In this document: piece by piece, positions 15,476 through 20,504 of the stretch
How positions within the stretch are numbered: position 1 is the stretch's first letter
Layout: each line of letters starts with the position of its first letter
Origin: Bacillota bacterium
Lineage (GTDB): Bacteria > Vulcanimicrobiota > JAMDEM01
Length of the DNA stretch: 20,504 nucleotides
Assembly: GCA_023486985.1 (NCBI GenBank)
Contig: JAMDEM010000091.1
Location: 5,982 to 26,485 of the forward strand
Direction: 5' to 3'
Program-made: the position numbers and the translations under genes
Notes under the pieces: model-generated
The model's input: the letters and a program-made list of their open reading frames with translations, nothing else
Told to the model about the DNA's origin: nothing
Database searches by the model: none

Positions 15476-15864
15476 TTACTCAGCTTAGTCAGAACACCTT
15501 CAAACTCCGAATCTTCTATAATTCCTTTTGTCTCCACAAGGTTTCCTTTTTTGTCAAAAAACTTAAACGTGGGGATTAATCTGATTCCATATTGATTTGC
15601 CAGAACTGCATTTTCCCTGACTGCTAAATCTGCTTTAATAAAAATAACCTTTCCGGTAAATTTTTTCTCCATCCTGTTCACGACAGGCTTCATGTCCAGG
15701 CAGCCCCCTCAGCCATCCGAGTAAAACTCCAGGACCACAGGCTTGCCGCTGGAAAGAGCGTTCTTAAGTTCAACTGATGCGTTTTCTGATTTAGCCTGAA
15801 GTGATGCGGCAAACACTGCAGCTATAAACATCGAAACGAAAACTATTGATAAAATTTTCCTCAA
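15472..15864 (-). CDS. Exported thioredoxin-like selenoprotein (UxxC), second copy
   Basis: 130 residues when UGA at 15711-15709 is read as selenocysteine 52. Before it lies FYSDG, after it GGCLDMKPVV, so the active site is U52-G-G-C55 in place of CxxC. The rest is a normal thioredoxin fold with cis-Pro98 (LIPTFKFFD) and an SEFEGVL C-terminal helix. The start is TTG 15864, 8 bases after AGGAGG (15878-15873); the reading frame is open further upstream but lacks support. Residues 3-24 are hydrophobic and end in SLQA, a signal peptide or anchor, placing the redox site outside the cytoplasm. A hairpin at 15673-15687 fits a bacterial SECIS. About 45% of positions match the first copy by eye. It overlaps the hydrolase gene by 4 bases. 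Reading the UGA as stop would remove the whole fold. Confidence 0.88.
15673..15687 (-). promoter_or_regulatory. Bacterial SECIS hairpin, second selenoprotein
   Basis: On the minus strand CCTGT (15687-15683), loop CGTGA, ACAGG (15677-15673). The loop begins 26 bases after the UGA and has G at its second position, within the spacing and loop rule I recall for bacterial SECIS elements (16-37 bases, G in the first two loop bases). Compared with the first copy, one A-U pair is replaced by G-C. Confidence 0.7.
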
Positions 15865-15940
15865 TTCACACACCTCCTTAAATCTTACTTGCCCTTTGCT
15901 TAAACAGTTGCAACAAAATTTTATATAGTGCTTCACAGAA

Positions 15941-16369
15941 TCATTTGCTTATCTTTCCAATATACCCCTCGAACTCAGACTCGTCCATTGTTCCTAATTT
16001 GGAGTCCACATGATTTCCTTTGCTGTCAAAAAATTCAAACAATGGAATCGCCCTGACTTTATATTGAACCATTAAATCTTTATTATCCTGTTTGTCGGCA
16101 TCCACCCTTAAAAAAGCAACCTTTCCGCTGTACTTTTGTTCCAGCCTATCCACGATAGGCTTCATCTCCTGGCAGGCTCCTCAGCCGTCCGAGTAAAACT
16201 CCATGACCACAGGATTGCCGCTGGACAGGGCGCTATTAAGCTGGCTTGCCATGGCAGACATCGAGCCGGATGGAGGAGTTGTTGTTCCAGCGGGCTCCTC
16301 TTTGCTTTTAGGCGCACAGCCTGCCGAAAAAAGCAACAGTATTAAAATAACCGGTAAAAATCTCTTCAT
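15941..16369 (-). CDS. Lipoprotein thioredoxin-like selenoprotein (UxxC), first copy
   Basis: 142 residues when UGA at 16183-16181 is read as selenocysteine 63. The N-terminus is a lipoprotein signal ending in FSAGC (Cys18 lipidated), followed by a Thr/Ser/Pro-rich linker and a thioredoxin fold: VVMEFYSDG, then U63-G-A-C66, QEMKPIVDRL, VAFLRVDAD, cis-Pro109 in RAIPLFEFFD, and SEFEGYIGKI. It should be anchored in the membrane with its redox centre in the periplasm. Both UxxC proteins lack a normal CxxC, so they depend on the selenocysteine machinery (selABCD), which is not in this window. ATG 16369 has GGAGGTG upstream and overlaps the stop of the zinc-ribbon gene (ATGA). A SECIS-like hairpin lies at 16143-16161. 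I am confident because two paralogues carry UGA at the same codon with identical flanking FYSDG. Confidence 0.9.
16143..16161 (-). promoter_or_regulatory. Bacterial SECIS hairpin, first selenoprotein
   Basis: On the minus strand AGCCTATC (16161-16154), loop GTG, GATAGGCT (16150-16143): a perfect 8-bp stem. The loop starts 27 bases after the UGA and begins with G. It occupies the same codons as the hairpin in the second gene. Confidence 0.72.
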
Positions 16370-16518
16370 TTTTCACCTCCATAAATTTTTATTTTATCAT
16401 ACTTATTCCCAATTATCTGCATTCTGACTTTTCCGCAGCCGGGGCAACCACACCTTCTTTTTTTATGGAAACTGCGCTTTTGCTCCTTCATCTTCTTTTT
16501 ACAGCGCGGGCAGTACAT
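16366..16518 (-). CDS. Tiny zinc-ribbon protein
   Basis: A 50-residue gene reading MYCPRCKKKMKEQKRSF at its start, then a basic stretch and RRCGCPGCGK. Two CxxC pairs (C3/C6 and C25/C28, with an extra C23) form a probable zinc ribbon; the protein is very basic (about 15 Lys/Arg). It starts 5 bases after the stop of the ATP-grasp gene and its stop overlaps the selenoprotein ATG (ATGA), so it is sandwiched by coupled genes, which is the main support for its being real. A nucleic-acid or protein contact role is possible but unproven. Part of an 18-base inverted repeat lies within its coding sequence. Confidence 0.7.
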   Translation of the reverse strand: MYCPRCKKKMKEQKRSFHKKRRCGCPGCGKVRMQIIGNKYDKIKIYGGEK

Positions 16519-16555
16519 AAATTTCAGCTAAGCCTGAAAGGTGTGGTTGCCCCGG
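16439..16555. repeat. Perfect 18-bp inverted repeat spanning two genes
   Basis: CCGGGGCAACCACACCTT (16439-16456) and AAGGTGTGGTTGCCCCGG (16538-16555) are exact reverse complements separated by 81 bases. One arm codes for RRCGCPG of the zinc-ribbon protein, the other for SGATTPF at the end of the ATP-grasp protein. In RNA it would pair the 3' end of the ligase message with the zinc-ribbon coding region and enclose the zinc-ribbon start codon. Confidence 0.85.
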
Positions 16556-17426
16556 AAAGGGCATACTCTATTGCAACCTTTGCCAGATGCTCAACCACCC
16601 ATTTGAAATATCCTTCCGTTATCACATAAGGCTTGGCTTCAGGAACGGGATTCATGAAATCTATAGCGTAAGGAACGCCTTCCCTGATGGCAAATTCTAT
16701 AGTATTCATATCGTATCCCAGAGCTTCGTTTATCTTTATGCTGTCCTCCACTATCCTTTTTCCCAGCTCATCGCTTAAATGCTTATGGTCTATCATGTAC
16801 TTCCTTTGCAGAGGGTCGTATTTTATCGGGAGTATATATTTTTTCCCAATGGCAAAGACTCTCACATAATGCTCAAACTTGATAAACTCCTGCAGAACCA
16901 TCACCTGCTCACCCGACTCATCATAGGCTTCCTGGAGTTCCTCCATGTTGTCCACTTTAAAAACATCCCTCCATCCATAGCCGTCATAAGGTTTTAAGAC
17001 GGACGGGAAACCTATATATTCTGCAATTTCCCTCCAGTTTAAAGGATAGACAAGATTTTTGAGGTCCCCTTCTTCCAGGTCCTCTGAATATTCTTTCGAA
17101 GGGAGGCACAAAGTTTTTGGAATGGCTATTCCCAGCTTGGTGGCAAGGGCATAGTTGTAAAACTTATCATCGGCTGAAAACCAGAAGGGGTTGTTAATGA
17201 CATAAGTGCCTGAAAGTGCGGCATTCTTTAAGTATGTCCTGTAATAATCCACGCAGTGGGAAATTCTGTCAATAATAACTCTATAGCCAGAGGGTTCAAA
17301 AACTTTCGTCTCTTTAATCTGGCAGAATTCCGCCGTTACTTCCCCTCTGCCTTTTTTGTTTATCTCTTCAATAAGTGAATTTGTAAAAACCTCATGTCCT
17401 GAGAGAATTCCAATTTTCAGCGGCAT
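16524..17426 (-). CDS. ATP-grasp ligase of unknown substrate (RimK/glutathione synthetase-like)
   Basis: 300 residues. An N-terminal Rossmann-like part (MPLKIGILSGHEVFTNSLI) is followed by the ATP-grasp core: KFYNYALATKLGIAIPKT, the nucleotide-binding PSVLKPYDGYGWRDVFKV, the hinge VMVLQEFIKFEHYVRVFAIG and the metal-binding NTIEFAIREGVPYAIDFMNP, where E and the D/N of DFMNP bind Mg. These enzymes form an amide or thioester bond through an acyl phosphate. The pre-grasp domain has no substrate signature I recognise. The tail SGATTPFRLS contains one arm of the 18-bp inverted repeat. It is first in the operon with the zinc-ribbon, two selenoprotein and hydrolase genes, starting at ATG 17426 after a weak GGGGGT site. 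Confidence 0.85.
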   Translation of the reverse strand: MPLKIGILSGHEVFTNSLIEEINKKGRGEVTAEFCQIKETKVFEPSGYRVIIDRISHCVDYYRTYLKNAALSGTYVINNPFWFSADDKFYNYALATKLGIAIPKTLCLPSKEYSEDLEEGDLKNLVYPLNWREIAEYIGFPSVLKPYDGYGWRDVFKVDNMEELQEAYDESGEQVMVLQEFIKFEHYVRVFAIGKKYILPIKYDPLQRKYMIDHKHLSDELGKRIVEDSIKINEALGYDMNTIEFAIREGVPYAIDFMNPVPEAKPYVITEGYFKWVVEHLAKVAIEYALSGATTPFRLS

Positions 17427-17452
17427 TTCATACCCCCAAAACTTCTGTAGTA

Positions 17453-17461
17453 ATTATAGCA
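17453..17461 (-). promoter_or_regulatory. Extended -10 promoter of the ATP-grasp / selenoprotein operon
   Basis: On the minus strand TGCTATAAT (17461-17453) is a TGnTATAAT extended -10 element, 27 bases before the ATG at 17426. No good -35 box is present at 16-18 bases, which is typical for this promoter type. Confidence 0.6.
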
Positions 17462-17472
17462 CATGAAGTTGA

Positions 17473-17507
17473 TTTAAATAAACTACCCTGCAGCAATCTG
17501 CAGGGTA
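17473..17507. repeat. TACCCTGCA palindromic repeat, intact intergenic copy
   Basis: TACCCTGCA (17484-17492) and TGCAGGGTA (17499-17507) form a perfect 9-bp stem with a 6-base loop, preceded by the AT-rich arm AAATAAAC shared with 14065-14072. It lies between the 3' end of the ABC ATPase gene and the promoter of the ATP-grasp operon and could end transcription of the importer operon. Confidence 0.75.
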
Positions 17508-17536
17508 TTCCGGCCGCAAAATAAAGTAATAAATAT

Positions 17537-18322
17537 CTACTCTTTGGCAGAAAGAAGCACTACCGCCTGAATCCGTTCTTCCGAGGCGGGAAGAACTTCT
17601 ACCGGAGTCTCAAAAACTTCCTCGATTATTTCTTTTTTGAAAACCCCTGCCGGGGTACCTTCGGCAAATATTTTTCCATCTTTCAAAAAAAGCAGCTTCT
17701 CACAGTAAGCTGCTGAAAGATTTAAATCATGCAGGGCAGACGCTGCGGTGATATTCTTTTCCCTGTTCATTTTCCTTAAAATATCCAGAATCTGCACCTG
17801 GTGCTTTATATCAAGATGCGCCGTGGGTTCATCAAGAAGAATTGTCCCGGAATCCTGAGCCAGAGCCTGGGCAATAATCAATCTCTGCCTTTCTCCGCCT
17901 GACACCATGTTAACCAGGCGGGAAGAAAGACCTGCCGTATCGGAAAGCTTCATAACCTTCTCCACGATTTTCTCATCTTCCGCGCTTTCAATGCCAAGAA
18001 TGCCGGTATAAGGAAATCTTCCCATCATTACAAACTCTTTTCCCGTAAAGGGAAAATCAAACGGCATCTGCTGGGGAACAAAGGCAATCTTTCGTGCAAG
18101 TTCTCTTCTGTTTACCGAAGAAATTTCTTTGCCTTCAAAAAGAACCAAGCCTTCACGGGGCTTTAAAGCGCCGCTCATTATTTTCATAAGAGTGCTTTTG
18201 CCGGCGCCGTTCGGTCCTAAAATTCCCAGGAAATCTCCTTCATTAAGAGATAAATTTATCTTCTCCAGAACTTTTAAATCACCGTAGGAAAAAGAAACAT
18301 CTTTCAGCTCAAGAATTGCCAC
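17537..18322 (-). CDS. btuD: ABC importer ATPase, BtuD/FecE type
   Basis: 261 residues with all ABC motifs: Walker A GPNGAGKST (36-44), Q-loop VPQQMPF, signature VSGGERQRL, Walker B TILLDEPTAHLD and the switch histidine in ALHDLN. The sequence type is that of siderophore/B12/heme importers. GTG 18322 overlaps the stop of the permease gene by one base, with AGGAGG inside the permease end. It powers the permease of the preceding gene. The order binding protein, permease, ATPase and the B12-like binding protein suggest corrinoid uptake. Confidence 0.92.
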   Translation of the reverse strand: MAILELKDVSFSYGDLKVLEKINLSLNEGDFLGILGPNGAGKSTLMKIMSGALKPREGLVLFEGKEISSVNRRELARKIAFVPQQMPFDFPFTGKEFVMMGRFPYTGILGIESAEDEKIVEKVMKLSDTAGLSSRLVNMVSGGERQRLIIAQALAQDSGTILLDEPTAHLDIKHQVQILDILRKMNREKNITAASALHDLNLSAAYCEKLLFLKDGKIFAEGTPAGVFKKEIIEEVFETPVEVLPASEERIQAVVLLSAKE

Positions 18323-19401
18323 TACTTCTTCCTCCTTTTATAAAGGAGATAAAAGAAAAAAGGCGCTCCGATAATTGCCGTTATTACGCCCACCGGGATT
18401 TCCTGCTCTCCCAGGGAGCTGAAGCTGGAGAAACTGCTGACCCAGGGAAGAAGGCTTCTTGAAAGATTATCGGCAAGAAGAAGAAATATGCCTCCAGCCA
18501 GGGCTGAAGCCGGCAGAAGCGTCCTGTGGTCGGCGCCGGTTATCATCCTTACAATATGAGGAATCATGAGCCCGACGAAACCAATCAGGCCGCTTACCGA
18601 AACTGCCGCCGAGGTAACAAGGGATGCTGCAATTATTATTACAAGCTTCATCCGCTCAACATTTATTCCAAGGTGCGCCGCCTGCTCCTCTCCAAGAGTT
18701 AAAATATTCAGCTTATGAGAATAAATAAATAAAATTATGCTCCCGAGCAAAAAAAATGGAAACACTGCCGCCAGGTGAATCCAGTCACTCCGGTCGGCTA
18801 AACTGCCCATAAGCCAGAGAACTATGATGGAAAGTTTTTCGCCGGCTATTGAAACAATGAATGAAATAACCGCCCAGATAAATGAACCCACCACGACGCC
18901 GGCCAGAAGAAAAGTTTCCACCGGAATTTTTGATTCAACCACGGCAAGACGGTAGATAACAAAAATAGTAATAATTGAGCCGGCAAAAGCCATAACGGTA
19001 ACCGGGGCAATGCCCAGAAATCCTTCTTTGAATCCAAGAATCATCGCCAGGGTTGCTCCCAGCGCCGCGCCGGCAGATGCGCCAATGATATAGGGGTCGG
19101 CAAGGGGATTTCTTAAAAGTCCCTGAAAAGCCACTCCTGCCACCGATAAAGATGCGCCCACTAAAACAGCCAGGAGAGCCCGGGGAATTCTTATCTGAAA
19201 AATTATTGTTTCATCCGGCATTCCTTCAAGGGGCTTGCCGGTAAGCTTGTTTTTAATAAGAATCAGAATTTCATGCCATGAGATATGAACGCTTCCCACG
19301 GCAAATGAAAAAAGAAGGCTTATAATCAAAACAATGCCGAGAATGAAAGATATTTTGATGATTCTCTTTGTTATGGAATTTTTCATGACTGCAACTTTCA
19401 C
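18322..19401 (-). CDS. btuC: FecCD/BtuC-family ABC importer permease
   Basis: 359 residues from GTG 19401; ATG 19386 is an alternative, neither having a strong ribosome site. About ten membrane helices and the family motifs RIPRALLAVLVGASLSVAGV, GLLRNPLADPYIIGASAGAA, AHLGINVERMK (coupling to the ATPase) and GLIGFVGLMIPHIVRMITGAD are present. It would form the homodimeric channel for a corrinoid, siderophore or heme. It lies 185 bases downstream of the binding-protein gene, a gap filled by copy B of the long-hairpin repeat. Confidence 0.92.
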   Translation of the reverse strand: MKVAVMKNSITKRIIKISFILGIVLIISLLFSFAVGSVHISWHEILILIKNKLTGKPLEGMPDETIIFQIRIPRALLAVLVGASLSVAGVAFQGLLRNPLADPYIIGASAGAALGATLAMILGFKEGFLGIAPVTVMAFAGSIITIFVIYRLAVVESKIPVETFLLAGVVVGSFIWAVISFIVSIAGEKLSIIVLWLMGSLADRSDWIHLAAVFPFFLLGSIILFIYSHKLNILTLGEEQAAHLGINVERMKLVIIIAASLVTSAAVSVSGLIGFVGLMIPHIVRMITGADHRTLLPASALAGGIFLLLADNLSRSLLPWVSSFSSFSSLGEQEIPVGVITAIIGAPFFFYLLYKRRKK

Positions 19402-19411
19402 TCATATTAGA

Positions 19412-19576
19412 AAAGGGGGTGTTCTGGCTTTTTACTCCCTCATGGACAAAACTAAGGCTTGCTTCGCTGCAAAATCCAAACTCGTCCTTCGTCCTCAGAC
19501 AGTGGATTTTGCGGACGCTCCACTTCGCCAAGTTTTGTTAACCACTCAGTCCGTAGAAGCTTCAAACACCCCCTTT
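19412..19576 (-). repeat. Long-hairpin dispersed repeat, copy B
   Basis: The 123-base core (19433-19555) matches copy A in reverse complement. It is capped by a perfect 12-bp inverted repeat, AAAGGGGGTGTT (19412-19423) and AACACCCCCTTT (19565-19576), whose sequence differs from the caps of copy A. The internal stem GCAAAATCCA/TGGATTTTGC is kept (19469-19478, 19503-19512). The element sits inside the importer operon, between the binding-protein and permease genes, in the same orientation to transcription as copy A. Confidence 0.82.
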
Positions 19577-19586
19577 CCAATCTTAC

Positions 19587-20489
19587 TTATTTTTGCCCTA
19601 TGCTAGAGCGGGAATAAAACCACCTGTTCATCATTTTTAATGCTTCTATCATCCTCAATGTCGGCCTTGCCACAAGGTCAGGATTTATCTCATAAACCCT
19701 GCCTTTCTTTACGGCTTCCATATTCTTCCAAAGCGGATTGCTTAAAATATCTTTCTTCTTTGATGTGGTTAGAATAATTACCTGAGGATTTTTTTCTATC
19801 AGTGATTCAAGAGAAATCCTCGGGAATCCGCTGCCCGAATTTACTGCAACATTGATTCCTCCTGCCTTCTCAATGAGATCATTTATGAATGTATTTGAGC
19901 CGGCGGTTATGAGAGGCTGGTTCCATATCTCCATAAAAACTCCGGGTTTTTTGTTTTGAGGAATCTTTTTTACTTTTGAATTTATTACGGAAAGCTTCTT
20001 GTCAAAATCTGCCAGAAGTTTTATTCCCTTTGCCTCTTCTCCAACGGACCTTGCGGTAATAATAAAAGAATCACGAAAATCATAAAGCCTCGAAGTATTT
20101 AACGCCAGAACCTTCATGCCCAGTTTCTCAAGTTTATTTATTGAATCGCTCTGGATAGTGCCTTCAGCAATCAAAAGATCCGGCTTAAGCTCGATAATTT
20201 TTTCATAATCAAGATGGATGTCACCGATCCTGGCTTTTTCCTTTACCTGCGGGGGGTAATTGCAGTTGTTTGTAACGGCAACAATTCTCTTATCTGCCCC
20301 CAGGGAATAAAGAATCTCTGTAATGCTTGGAGAAAGAGATATTACCCGCACCGGTTTTTTTTCAATTATAACTTTTCTTCCTAATCCGTCATTTATTGCC
20401 AGCGGAAAAATATTTTCTTTTGTTTCTGCAGGTAATGCGGCAAGGCAGAGAACAGCAATTAACAGAAAAATCTTTAGAATTGTTTTCAT
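19587..20489 (-). CDS. btuF: Periplasmic cobalamin/corrinoid-type substrate-binding protein
   Basis: 300 residues with a Sec signal peptide (hydrophobic 4-20, ending near LPAET; no lipobox Cys). The mature protein follows the class III binding-protein pattern: RVISLSPSITEILYSLGADKRIVAVTNNCNYP, IGDIHLDYEKIIELKPDLLIA, a long linking helix and PLITAGSNTFINDLIEKAGG near 205. The SPSITE and NCNYP features and the LITAG...TFI segment are more like BtuF than siderophore binders, so vitamin B12 or another corrinoid is the most likely ligand; heme or siderophore cannot be excluded. AGGTG lies upstream of ATG 20489. It heads the operon. Any cobalamin riboswitch would be beyond the right edge, as only 15 bases of leader are in the window. 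Confidence 0.85.
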   Translation of the reverse strand: MKTILKIFLLIAVLCLAALPAETKENIFPLAINDGLGRKVIIEKKPVRVISLSPSITEILYSLGADKRIVAVTNNCNYPPQVKEKARIGDIHLDYEKIIELKPDLLIAEGTIQSDSINKLEKLGMKVLALNTSRLYDFRDSFIITARSVGEEAKGIKLLADFDKKLSVINSKVKKIPQNKKPGVFMEIWNQPLITAGSNTFINDLIEKAGGINVAVNSGSGFPRISLESLIEKNPQVIILTTSKKKDILSNPLWKNMEAVKKGRVYEINPDLVARPTLRMIEALKMMNRWFYSRSSIGQK

Positions 20490-20504
20490 TTCCTACACCT
20501 CTTC

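Noticed and set aside
15865..15936. N-terminal extension MKHYIKFCCNCLSKG of the second selenothioredoxin.
   Set aside because: The AGGAGG at 15878-15873 and the signal peptide point to TTG 15864; the extension is a chance open frame ahead of it.
15709..16183. Treating the two thioredoxin-like genes as pseudogenes truncated by UGA.
   Set aside because: Both paralogues have the stop at the same active-site codon, intact reading on both sides, and covarying SECIS-type hairpins; independent decay would not give this.
1..20504. tRNA or rRNA genes, CRISPR arrays, insertion sequences with transposase.
   Set aside because: No regularly spaced repeats, no transposase reading frames and no recognisable structural RNA genes were seen on either strand.

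Overview
The window looks like a moderately AT-rich chromosome segment from a Gram-negative, probably uncultivated and anaerobic or microaerophilic bacterium. Supporting this are a TolC-type outer membrane protein, an RND pump, two lipoprotein signals, a textbook sigma-54 promoter, a B12-type ABC importer and two in-frame UGA codons best read as selenocysteine. The gene content resembles Desulfobacterota-like or candidate-phylum genomes, but I cannot place it more precisely. I see no phage, transposase, CRISPR, rRNA or tRNA.

Layout: 1-146 holds a palindromic repeat and a sigma-54 promoter. 147-1084 encodes a CheY-like receiver and a duplicated four-cysteine module that are probably one protein broken by a one-base shift. 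1157-2200 (-) is a divergent sigma-54 family protein. 2285-8287 (+) is a heavy-metal RND efflux operon (small His/Cys protein, outer membrane factor, lipoprotein adaptor, pump). 8288-8620 is intergenic, with copy A of a long-hairpin repeat and a promoter. 8621-12129 (+) is a DUF58 / transglutaminase pair without its usual MoxR ATPase. 12147-12232 has two terminator hairpins between convergent genes. 12255-13969 (-) is a subtilisin-like protease preceded by a separate gene for a prodomain-like protein. 14060-17426 (-) is a tight five-gene cluster: ATP-grasp ligase, tiny zinc ribbon, lipoprotein thioredoxin with selenocysteine, second exported thioredoxin with selenocysteine, and a GH63-like glycoside hydrolase. 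17537-20489 (-) is a BtuFCD-type importer, with copy B of the long-hairpin repeat between the binding-protein and permease genes.

The most interesting system is the five-gene minus-strand cluster. Both thioredoxin genes are cut at the same place by UGA, exactly at the first position of the CxxC motif. Each UGA is followed at the same spacing by a hairpin whose stem shows a compensatory A-U to G-C change between the paralogues, as expected of bacterial SECIS elements. Conventional ORF calling breaks both genes in two and misses the 50-codon zinc ribbon that overlaps the first. The ligase, zinc ribbon, two extracytoplasmic UxxC redox proteins and glycoside hydrolase are nearly all translationally coupled, so they probably act together; what they do is unknown.

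The second point of interest is the repeat layer. A 123-bp core (about 94% identical by eye) occurs at 8394-8516 and 19433-19555, each copy capped by flanking arms that differ between copies but stay self-complementary. Both copies lie in the same orientation relative to the transcription of their neighbours. Shorter palindromes (TACCCTGCA type) occur between genes and, once, at the 3' end of the glycoside hydrolase gene.
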